Assembly: GCA_950097015.1 (NCBI GenBank)
Contig: CATNEN010000002.1
Location: 9,345,681-9,409,680, forward strand
DNA from: Macrostomum hystrix
Lineage: Eukaryota; Platyhelminthes; Macrostomidae
Direction of reading: 5' to 3'
DNA: 64,000 bases
Positions 25,100-36,900 of this stretch are shown in pieces. Each line of letters starts with the position of its first letter. Position 1 is the stretch's first letter. Under the pieces are notes generated by a model, which searched no databases, was not told the origin of the DNA, and saw nothing but the letters and a program-made list of their open reading frames with translations. The position numbers and the translations under genes are program-made.

Positions 25100-28000
25100 G
25101 CTTAAACTCTACAACATATGATTGCTTTGTGGTGTGTTTCAGTGACGAGCGTTTTTTTTAATTAGATGCTTGTTCTTCCGATTATTCGACTCAACAGAAC
25201 TCCATGAAATTCAGTAAGGCATTATTATAAATTTCCTTGCAATAGGAGAGTATTATGGTTCTTTTTGACTTTTTGATGTAACTACGAGCGTACAGGTAGT
25301 TCTTGTTTCTTTGCTGAGCTACAAATAAGCAGCCAACAAGAAAGTTTCGTGTCTGTGTTATCTTCAGTATATTTCCAGGATATATTAAGCTGTTAGAATT
25401 TATCCGAGCCTTTGCTTGACATCATCAGTATGCTATTTACGTGCGTTTGTGCCTTTCCCTGGATTCATCATGCACTTGCATGCTAGTGTTTTTTCAATCG
25501 GCATCATATAGGCTTGCTTTTGATAGAAGAAATATATATTATAATTGATCTTAATTGATTTCGCTTTTGATCTTATCTATTCTCTAGTGTAATGTCGCAT
25601 GCTTCGTACAGTACATCACATTTTACACATTATAGTTGCCATTGCCGTATGTGAACACTTCCTTTAATGCGCCTTCTTTTGTCGCCCCCAGATCTCAGCA
25701 TATTTTTGTTTAATAATTTGTATGCTATCATACTTTACTTAACTAGTGTACATTTCTGTAGCCGAATTTATTCTACGATGAACCAGATGCAATTGTCTAC
25801 CTTATAATTTTCGTCTCAGACTTTTTATCTTCTTTTAGAATATGATAGCTTACGCAACTAAAATGGAGCAGTCGTTTAGAGCAGGGTGATTTAGATCGAG
25901 TTGATGTATGCACGACATGTGAGGCCTCATGAGCTAATAAATTATTCATAACTCAGCCGGGTACGTGCCACGTGCTCGCCATGCTGTTACTATGGTGACC
26001 GAGAAGATTTTTTTTAAGAAAGTGCATGCCTTCAATCATTTTTAATTTTTTGCATATTCGCATTCGCAGGCTGCTCTGGGATCATCACGAATGATCTTAA
26101 CCCTCTCTGCAGGCTTAGTAGATTAAGTGACTGACTTATCCCACTAAGGATTGAAGGCGCTATCCTGCCTGCACTGTCAAACTGAAACCTTCGAGATAAG
26201 CTGGAAAGTTCAGGTTGCATCGGAGATTTCGCGACAGTGGCAGCACGGAACTAGTTTTTGACTTGTAAGTTATCTCCTTATCTATCTGGGCTCAGTGGTA
26301 CAGAGCCGCGTTTTTTCTCACTGATAGACCTGTGCGCAATTCCTACCCGAAGCCAAAATTGTGAGAGCTGTCTGTAGACTGAAAAGACTGTAAAGAATTG
26401 TCTAAAGTGGCTTGAATCGATTGAAGCCTGGTTTCAACCCTGCTGTTGCGTACACAGCAGAGGCGAAGCGGAATTGTCGTGCTCTCCGGCAAATGCCATG
26501 CCTCCGATTTTGTTCTGCGCCGTTTTAAGTATGCTGCTGCACTTGATAAGTGTGCGCTCCTGATCAAGTTAGTTCAGCCCGCACATCAGGCATCGATTGT
26601 TTGAAATCCTTAACTAGCCAAAACTTTCGTGTCACCTAACTAGCTGTAGGCCTAGGCCAATTGCTTTGCCTTCCGAGACTCCTTGATTTTCTCTTCATCG
26701 AGGCGAGAAAGGATCTTGGTGTGACCTGCCGGCCTGTTAACTAAAGTTATTCTATTTTTAGCCATCAAGTTTCTGCCTCGCAAATGCTCGATTCACAGAA
26801 TCCAGATTGGACAGAATATAAAATAACTTCCCTTACCATATTGTCAATTCTCTTGTAATTCCTGACGAGATTGAATCCTAAGTCAGCCAGTGGGAATTAG
26901 AGATGATGGCTTAAGAGAGAAGGAACTTCTTTCACTCTCTTCTATGAACGCAACGCTTGGAATAAGGATTTATTTAGTAGTATTGAAGCTTCTTGCTCAG
27001 CAAAGTGTTGAGGAAGAGCTCTTTGTCGAATTGGCAGCTTGGAGTTGATGTCAGAACTCAAAGTGCAGCCTCGGAGTGGGTATTTGTGAGTCCAGTTGAA
27101 CTTGGCAGGTGATCTCATCACCTGAAATGCTAATAATAAATTCGTGCTGCCCAAATCGCAATTCTTCGGAGCCACATACTTTTCTGACGTCATTCCTCGT
27201 TTAGCACAAGTAGCTCGTAGTTAGTTCGGTGGTACAAACCAAGCAAAAATCACGTCTTTTCTCTTTAATTTAATTTTTCAATGAAGGATTTGATTATCAT
27301 TAAAACAGCTGTCTCTGGTCCTAAACTCCACGTTTGATTGCACTCTGCTTAGCGCTGGTCTTGGATTTCTGGTTAATTTCCTTAGCTGCTCCGCATTCTA
27401 AAGCCTCAATCAATCATCCCGTGATGAATGGCGCGCCGCGCTGCCTCCCGCAGTCAGAGGCGCAGCTTGCCGGCCCACCTTGCAGCATTTGCCTATGTCC
27501 GAAACTTGAGACACAACCGACCTTTGCTTCGTCTACAGTCCCTATAGCTAGCCTGGCCCAGGCTGTTGTTTCATTCCTAGGGCCACTTCTCGGGCACGGG
27601 TGACCCGGATCATAATTGATGACTATTTTTTGCAACGCCGCTTTCCTCTTGAAAGACAGGCACAGGTCGGCATGCCCGCCTGGCCACTGCGTTCGCGGTC
27701 TTGATACTCATAAAAATTTGCTGGCTCGGATAGTGCCGCCCGGTGGATTTCAGCAATGCGAAACGGTGGCCTTTTCTCAGGCCGTTAGTAATAATCCCAC
27801 GCTCCCATTTCTCCTAAAGATCTCTCGGTCCGGGATTCAATTAGGGCTAGGGTCTAAAACGCTAATCCGGTACATAGGCTGGGTCATAATTCCGAGCGCT
27901 ACTATGAAATCCCAACACTCTCGCCTTCGCCCATCTCTTCCTCTCGCCGGTTTCCCCTCTCCATTTCTCCTTGGTCTTTTCCTCCTTGGGTCTGTCTCCT

Positions 28001-30958
28001 CAGCGTTTTCCCGCTTGGTCTCTCGCCCTCGCCAGCCTCGAGGAAAGGTGTGCGCGACCAGCAAGTAGGTATCGATCCGCAGCCCTGCCTCCGCTGCCTC
28101 TCTGCCCCACTCTCGCTTGCGTTTCTTGTCCCTAAAACTGCTGCGGTGAATTCCTCCGTGTGGTCTCTAAGCCAGCGTGTCTGCATTTTCTCCCTTAGCC
28201 GAGCAGACACGGGCCATTAGAGGCCAAGTGGGCGGGGCAAACACGCTGTTGGCTCTTAGCACAATGCGCACTGGGTGATTAAAGTTGCCAGTTAAAATTG
28301 GGGGTGGCTTTTAGGAGCCCAAACTGGATAAATATAGTTGCAAAATTCATCGCCCCAGCACAGGCTGTGTGCAATTCCGAGATCTGCTAGAGTAGTCATT
28401 TACCTTCTCTTGAAAGGTTACTCTTCCTTCGTACCTTCTCTTCTTCAGACATCAGTCTCTCCTGGAGCTGAGCGGAGTCTGGCTTAGGTGGCGGGCCAGG
28501 ATTCTTGTGAAATTTGCTTTCGCCTTTACGCATATTGAGTGACAGTCGGTGCCAGTGGCAGGGGAGTTCGCCTAGAATGATCGCTGGAAGTTTACTCCCC
28601 CATGACGCTTGCACTGCTAGGTCAATGGCCCTCCTAAACCTATGCAGTTGGTTTTAAAGCTGCGTGTGCAGCTTTTATCAATTGATGGTTATCTTGAGTA
28701 CTACCACTTAATATATTCATATTAATAGCTTCGATCTTCATCGAGCTTTGTAGTGCATTGTCCCTTGCCTACAAGCAGTATTGGACTGAGCGTACTGACA
28801 GCTCTTAGATAAGTTAGTTAAGCAGTTGGCATTTCCTTTAGTTGTGCAGTGCGTGACTCGGCCAGCAGACGAGAAAGTTAGCGTCTCAACTGCAAGTGCC
28901 GGCTGAAGTTTCACTAAAGGCGCTACTATTTTAGTCGGTCCCTGTCCCCGCCTATGCTTATTCGAATTGCTAATGCTCCTCAGGCTTTTCCTGGTATAAA
29001 CACCGGCTTGGCCCTGCGGACCACCCGAGGAGGCCAAATGTAGGCTGTTCTCTCCAGCTAGTATCGGCATTTCCTAATACATTTACATTGCCGTCTCATT
29101 CCGCAAGCTTCAGTAGCTGCACTACTTTTTCGGATCTGTCACTGGCAGACGCAGAGTGCTGCGAATAATTTTCCTCTTTTCATCCCCCTGCTTCGTGCGA
29201 GTCCTCCAGTTTTTTTGCTGGCGCGTCTGAGGCGTCAGAAGACAGACCGATTGACAATGGCACAAAAGCCCTACGGACTTTGCGAGATCAGGTCCGAAAC
29301 GGTGTTTTGTGTAAGTGCGTGCTATCCGTGCTTCTGTGATTTGTGCCTGCGGACCGATTCCGCCCAGATTTATCATCCCTTTAATTCCCAGTTTCTGTCC
29401 AGCTGCCTGGAAGGTGTGTCGCACTGGTCCTGTCAGCAATTTTCAAAAGGAACCAGCTTTCTTTTTGTATTTTATCATGCTGTATCGTGTATATTTCCCG
29501 ACGGCCCGCGAGTTGCGTTTAGTTCAATTAATCCGGAACTTCTAAAATTCCTGGGTGCACTTTTTCGCTCCCCATTTCTCCCCTGCCACAACTGAGTGCG
29601 CGCAGTTCCTATTTCTGTTTCTTTTTGCACCGGTCTGGCAGGGCTAGGTCGGAATTGGGGGCAGGCCGATGAGAGGAGCTGGGCGGACCATTGGGACTGG
29701 CGCCCACTGTCCTTGGCAGTGTCGGTGACTCCGGCCCATCTTTTCTCCTAATTCACCCGAGCCCTCGCGGATGAATTTTGTCCATCCCTCATGCCGGCGC
29801 CCCGCCTGACCTGAATTTCCCACTGGCCTTTGCGTTTTCTTCAATCAGCCTTGCCTTGGCTGACACGACATGACCTGGGCTTTCGCATTAGCTAAACTGC
29901 CCTACACGTCTGGTAGCTGATAATGAGACACTTGGCTACTAGCTTGTATGCCTGGCATTTGTTTCAGCAACAGCCGCCGAGGCGGTCCGCACTGCTTTTC
30001 CACAAGGTGGCTTGCACAGTCTCCCCGATGTGACTCCCACTGTCTCCTCCATGGCTACTAATATTGTCAGCCCCATGCTGGCCCCACTGCTTTCCCCTAG
30101 GTGGGTGGTTCCACTGTCTCCTCCATGGTGACTCTCACTGTCTTCCTGTTTAGCTATTTATTTTGCATTGCATTGCCGTTGTGCAGCTACTAACTTATTA
30201 ATTAGCATCAATTATAGTTGCTTTATTTCCTATTTCCATGCCTTGAGTCTTATCCAGAAATAAAGTTACCTAAAATAGCAGAAGTTGAGTTAGTTCCACC
30301 GATCGATACAGAAGCAGCTTCAATGGGGCTGGCTGCAGATAGTCTTCCTGTTTTTTTCTGGCTCAGTGTGAGCTGGTTTCGGCTCGTTACCGCAGATCGA
30401 TGCAGGAGCCTGCCAGGCTTTCACTCCAGCTTTGCTTTTGCATTAATCTTTCATTCATAGTGTCGCGCGCTTGTGAGAACAGAAGACGCTTCCCTGTGTG
30501 TTCTTGGCGCCTCTGACAGGAAATTGAGACCGCTGACAAAAAACTGAAGTCCCCACCCTGCCAGCTCTCTCAGGCCGCACTCGCCTGTCCTCTTCACGTG
30601 GGCCTTCTGGAACCACAGCGGAGTCGGTTGAGCTGGTTCAGAATGGGCTTTCCCTGGCTTCGAGTTCAGCATTCAGTCTCGCCGAATGGCAATTGTTGGC
30701 AATTAGCTGTCTGTTTGGCCTCGCTCAGCTTCGATTCTACTACTTCTAGCAGTAGTCTGTTGTTCATATTTTTAACGGCCTGCACGGTAATTGATGGCAA
30801 TTCGATTCGATAAGATCTTCCCGAGGCAATAGCGCCCTATTAGATAGTCAAATCAGACTATCTGATTCTCAGATTTAGCTAGGCAGTGTATTGCTTTGTT
30901 TCGACTGCGAAGCCTGGAATAATCTTTAATTTCGGTCAGTGGCCTTTTGCCCCCGCAG
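25100..30958. other. Spacer between MAX-1-like and formin genes (right copy)
   Basis: Mirror of 3433-9352. The AT-rich first kilobase is probably MAX-1-like 3' UTR, with AATAAA at 25937. Longer frames at 27616-28068 (150 codons) and 29215-29595 (126 codons) have no recognisable domain and are not both open in the mirror copy. A first formin exon could hide here. Confidence 0.45.
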
Positions 30959-33900
30959 CCAAGCAGCCGCAGATGTCAATCAGGAGCGCAAGAAGGGCTC
31001 CGGCACCGTCAGCAGTGCGTCGAGCAGCACTGGAGGCCTCGGGCGGCCTTCTGTTTCGTCGCGGCAGCTCGTCGTCGGAGTCAAGTGCGCGGCAGCTGTG
31101 GCCATGGAGAAGCAGCAGAAACGGCAGCAGCAGTCAGCAGCAGCAGGAGCATCAGCAGCAGTCGATCATGCAGCTGCAGCCAATGAGCCAGGACGAGCTG
31201 GATTCCGCCCTGGCCGACATGATTCAGGACCTGACCTGGACGCGCGCTCCTTCCAGAACAAGACTACCGCGCACTGGCCGTCATGCTTCACACTACAAGG
31301 AGCACAAGAGCAGCGCTGAGACCGACTTCGCCACCTGCCTGGCCCTGCTGAAGCGACTCGCCGGGCGGCCCGACGGCCCTTCACCTGACGAAGCCGACAA
31401 GGGCGCCTCCCAGCTGCGCATGCACATGTCCACACTGCTGACATCACGGATGTGCGTCGCTTCGCCGACGCTGGCGGACTTCGGGCGCTCGGCCAACTGC
31501 TGAGTACTGCGCCCGCTCCGTGGTGCTGGCGGCCGGCGAGCAGGGCAAGGAGGTGCGCCAGGATGCCAGATGGGTTGGGTTGGGCAAGGTATCCCATGAT
31601 CCCAGATGGGTTGGGTTGGGCAAGTGTGTCCAGGATCCCAGATGGGTTGGGTTGGGCAAGGTGTCCCAGATCCCAGATGGTTGGGTTGGGCAAGGTGTCC
31701 CATGATCCCAGATGGGTTGGGTCGGGCAAGGTGTCCCAGGATCCCAGATGGGTTGGGTTGGGCAAGGTGTCCCAGGATCCCAGATGGGTTGGGTTGGGCA
31801 AGGTGTCCCAGGATCCCAGATGGGTTGGGTGGGCAAGGTGTCCCAGGATCCCAAATGGGATGGGAAAGGATTGCGCAGGTGTTTATAAAGGATGAGATGG
31901 AGACAGAAGTGAGCTAGCAACTTAGATATCTCAGATCCCATAGATTTTCCCCATTTTAATATATGCAAAATTGTATACCTGCTCAGCCACAAATGTTCTC
32001 TAATCCCTGATCGACTCAACCCACCACGCCAGGCCGGGCATTGGCGCAAGGCCTGCCTCAACACCCTGCTGAGCCTGCGGAAGTTCTGCGACAACAGGTG
32101 CGGCATGACTCACCTGCTGCAGCACGAGCCCCGGACCGTGTCCACCATTGTGGAGTCGCTGGGCATTGTGCCTTTCCTGCCGCCTAGCGAGTACCAGCTG
32201 GCCAGCTGCATCTTCGAGCTGCTGTCCTCCTTTCTCTTCTTCTACAAGAGCGAGCACGAGGAGCTGGCCAAGGCTCAGGTTGGTTCAAAAGTTATGGCTG
32301 ACCATAATCATCCCAGATCCCCACACCTGACCAACAATCATCCCAGATCCTCACACCTGACCATCAATCATCCCAGATACTCACACCTGACCAACAATCA
32401 TCCCAGATCCTCACACCTGACCATCAATCATCCCAGATACTCACACCTGACCATCAATCATCCCAGATACTCACACCTGACCATCAATCATCCCAGATAC
32501 TCACACCTGACCAACAATCATCCCAGATCCTCACACCTGACCAACAATTTCCAGTTCCTCACACCTGACCAACAATCATCCCAGATACTCACACCTGACC
32601 AACAATCATCCCAGATCCTCACACCTGACCAACAATTATCCAGTTCCTCACACCTGACCACAATCATCCCAGATACTCACACCTGACCAACAATCATCCC
32701 AATCCTCACACCTGACCAAAAATTATCCAGTTCCTCACACCTGACAATAATCATCCCAGATACTCACACCTGACCAATAATCATCCCACATCCTCACACC
32801 TGACCACAATCATCCCAGATACTCACACCTTACCACTCATCCCAGATCCTCACACCTGACCAACAATCATCAAGATACTCACACCTGACCAACAATCATC
32901 CCACATCCTCACACCTGACCGAATGTTATCCCGAACCTTCTTTCCTGTCCAGGTGGAGAACGCCAACACGATTGTCCTGCGTGCCTTCAGCACCTCTCGC
33001 GGCTTCATCGCTTCCGAAGGCTCCTCGGTGCCGCCAGCGTCGTCGGCGGAGTCGTCGGCAGTTCGAGCGCTGCCAGCGCCTTCGGATCCGGCGGCGGTCG
33101 CTTCTTTCAGATCCGCAACACACTGGACAAGGCCTGCGCCCTTCTCAGCCGGCCGGATGTGGGCACGGAGATCCGGCTGCGAGCCTACGACCTACTGCGC
33201 GACTGCCTGCTGTTTGTCAACACCCTGCTGGACACCTGCGAGGGCGTCCACCATCGCATGGCGGTGCGCACAGAGCTCTGGGGCTTCGGTGGCCTTCGCG
33301 CCCGCTGGCAGCTGCTGGGCCGCCTCACGCGAGATGCGCCGGACCGCCAGTGCAGGACTCAATTCGAGGTCTTCCAGGTAACTGAAGCCTTGAAATGGCC
33401 TCACGATATCCCCTATTTAGATCCCAGATATCCCTTACCTTTCCTAATCAGTTATAGCTTCTCTGAAATCAGCTTCTCAGATCCCAGTCTATCCCATATT
33501 CTCAGATCCTAGTTTATCCCATATTCTCATCTCCCAGTTTATCCCCTATGCTCAGATCCCAGTGTATCCCATATTCTCAGATCCTAGTTTTATCCCATAT
33601 TCTCACATCCCAATCTATCCCATACCTCCCTACTCAGATCCCATTGTCTCTGACATCCTATTTGCAAGCGCAGGCCTCCAAAACCCCGCACCTGCGCCCC
33701 CCCACCGCCTGCTTCCGGAGCAGGCAGACCAGGACACCCTGGAGATCAGCGATCGCTTTGAGGCCGCTGCCGCCGACTACGCGGAGTTCAGCGAGCCGGG
33801 CCGCCTGTTCGAGCTGCTGCTCCGCACGGTGCAGGGCACGGAGGCCGAGTGGTACTTCCGCAGCATCCTGCTGCACCTGCTGTTCGTGCCGGTGGACGAG

Positions 33901-36900
33901 CAGCACAAGGAGTACTTCAAGCTACTGGAGGAGCTGGTCTCACAGCTCGTGCTCACCAGGGACGGCACCTACCCTGATTTCCGCTCCAGGGATCTCCGAG
34001 TCTACTTCGACTTCGAGGCGGTCAAAGGACATGGTTACCATGGAGACCAGGGAGCGGGAGCGACTCAAAGTGCTGCTAGAGAGCAGCTGCGCGTTGACGA
34101 GTGCGAGAGGCGCGCGGCCGCCGAGGCGCTGCGGCAGCGGGCAACCGCGCTGGAGGCTCAGCTGGCCGAAGCCAATCGGCGTCTTGGCGAGGCGCAGCTG
34201 CGGCTGGGGCAGCAGGCGGGTCCCGGCGCGGGGCCGTCAGCTTGTGAGTGGCTGGGGCAGCAGGCGGGTCCCGGCGCGGGGCCGTCAGCTTGTGAGTGGC
34301 TGGGGCAGCAGGCGGGTCCCGGCGCGGGGCCGTCAGCTTGTGAGTGGCTGGGCAGCAGGCGGGTCCCGGCGCGGGCCGTCAGCTTGTGAGTGCTGGGGCA
34401 GCAGGCAGAACAAAACCTGAACCCCCTTAACAGTACAAAGACCAGGTGGGTATTTCAAATACAATTTTTTCTTGTCTCCTATCTGCCATTTCGTTTGGTA
34501 GCTATCGTGAAGTAGGCAGTGGTTATTAGAATATTAGGACTAAATACCATTAACACCTGCGGCTGGCTACTGTAAGTAAGTAGAATACGACAGAAATTCA
34601 TTTAATTATTATTTTTTAGCTTCATCAGCTGGCGCGCCTCCACCTCCGCCTCCGCTCCGCCACCACCGCCGCCGCCGCCTCCGCCACCGCCGCCACCGCC
34701 TCCGCCGCCGGCCCCGGGTTTCGCCTGTCCACTGCCGCCGCCGCCGCCACCGCCTCACGGCTTGAAGCCGAAGCCGGAGCACCGGCTGGCCAATCCGACA
34801 AAGCGGCTGAACTGGCAGCCCGTGCCGCAATCCAGCTGAGCGAGACTCCCTTTGGGTGCGCCACCATTGGCCTAGTGATGACGAGTCATTCTTCTATTGG
34901 TTTTTAAGTCATAGCTGCTCCCGCTGTTTACTCTCTGAAATTTTCAGGTGCTGATGGGAAATCAGAGGCCGAGTTCTGTGACCCCCAGCTGGTGGCCCGC
35001 GTCAGCCAGCTGTTTTCCACAAAGGCGACTGGGGCTGGCGCCGCCTTCCAGCCCGGCTCGCGTCGCGGCTCAGCATCCGAAATCGATCAAGGCGGTTCCG
35101 GAGCTACCAGCGGGCGGCGAGCCTGCCGCGTGCTGCCGCCGAAGGCCGCCGAAATCTGGGCATCGCGCTGGCCTCGCTGCGACTCAACCCGGAGGAGGCC
35201 GCCAGGCGGCTCATTGAGTGCGACGAGCAGCGGCTGCCTGTCAGCTTCCTGGAGCTGCTGTTCAGGTGAGCAACCTGAATCTCAGATCCCCAAGTTGAGT
35301 AGCCTGGATCCCAGATCCCCAAGTTGAGTACGCTGCATCCCAGATCCCCAAGTTGAGTACGCTGCATCCCAGATCCCCAGTTGAGTACCCTGCATCCCAG
35401 ATCCCCAAGTTGAGTACCCTGCATCCCAGATCCCCAAGTTGAGTACGCTGCATCCCAGATCCCCAAGTTGAGTACGCTGCATCCCAGATCCCCAAGTTGA
35501 GTACCCTGCATCCCAGATCCCCAAGTTGAGTACCCTGCATCCCAGATCCCAAAGTTGAGTACCCTGCATCCCAGATCCCCAAGTTGAGTACCCTGCATCC
35601 CAGATCCCAAAGTTGAGTACCCTGCATCCTAGATCCAAAGTTGAGTACCCTGCATCCCAGATCCAAAGATGAATACCCTGCATCCCAGATCCCCAAGTTG
35701 AGTACCCTGCATCCCAGATCCCCAAGTTGAGTACCCTGCATCCTAGATCCAAAGTTGAATACCCTGCACCCTAGATCCAAAGTTGAGTACCCTGCATCCT
35801 AGATCCAAAGTTGAGTACCCTGCACCCTAGATCCAAAGTTGAGTACCCTGCACCCTAGATCCAAAGTTGAGTACCCTGCATCCTAGATCCAAAGATGAGT
35901 ACCCTGCATCCCAGATCTCCTATTTCAATTCAGTAAATCCCAGATTTTGTGATAATTGTCCTCAATCATTCCTGAGAATGCTGAGTGAATGATTATGATT
36001 TTTTTACTGCCATATGGGATATTTCTGGATAAGTCAGCCATACAAGCCACACTACCCCAACGGTCATCGCCCGCACCCCGCAGGTCCATCCCAGAGGACG
36101 CTGATATGCGCAGCCTAGCCAGCCTGTCGGCCAGCCTGTCCGAGCTGTCCGAGGCGGAGCAGTTCCTCTGCCGACTGGGCGCCGGGCTACCCGGCCCGCC
36201 CAAGGTTGCTAGGCAACGCGTCGCTTGCCTGCTGTTCAAAATGCAACTGCCCGACCTGCTGGCGGATCTGCGGCCCGGACTGGCGGCTGCCATCGACTGC
36301 CTGCGAACTGTGCGGACCAGCCAGCGGCTGCGGCAGGTGGCGCCGAGTTGCTAGATGTGTGCTCAATGTGTGCTCAATATGTGCTCAGTTTGTGCTCAGT
36401 CTGTGCTCAATATGTGCTCAATATGTGCTCAATGTGTGCTCAATATGTGCTCAGTTTGTGCTCAGTCTGTGCTCAATATGTGCTCAATATGTGCTCAATG
36501 TGTGCTCAATATGTGCTCAGTGTGTGCTCAATGTGTGCTCAGTGTGTGCTCAGTGAGTCTCAGTGAGTCAGTGTATGCTTAATGTGTGCTCAGTGTGTGC
36601 TCAGTCTGTGCTCAGTCTGAGCTCAATGTGCGCTCAATATGTGCTCAGTGTGTGCTCAGACTGTGCTCAATGTGTGCTCAATATGTGCTCAGTGTGTGCT
36701 CAATATGTGCTAATTTTTGCTGATTGTGCTCAGTTGTACTTCTAAGCTCATGCTGATCCTTCCGCCGCAGGTGCTACTAGGCGCCCTGGCGCTCGGCAAC
36801 ATCTTGAACTCTGGCTCCCGCACTCTCGGCAGCTGCTTCGCCTTCCACGTCTCCTGCCTGCCTCAGCTGGCCAGCGTGCGCGACTCCTCCGGAGTCGTCG

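Larger units (their letters stand above)
17264..34405. repeat. Right arm of giant inverted repeat
   Basis: Mirror of 1-17240. It ends inside the 48-bp formin repeat near 34405, after which unique sequence (cagaacaaaacc) begins. This arm is about 100 bases shorter than the left, consistent with scattered small deletions. It connects directly and in frame to the rest of the formin gene, so it is the copy with the verifiable genomic context. Confidence 0.95.

Noticed and set aside
27616-28068. 150-codon frame
   Set aside because: Not preserved as one frame in the mirror copy; no recognisable motif.
35104-35780. Long minus-strand frames over the 29-bp repeat
   Set aside because: The array unit lacks stops on that strand; it lies in a formin intron with sound splice sites.
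36206-36745. Cys-Ala-Gln-rich proteins
   Set aside because: All three frames of the 12-bp repeat are open; no codon preference or start supports translation.
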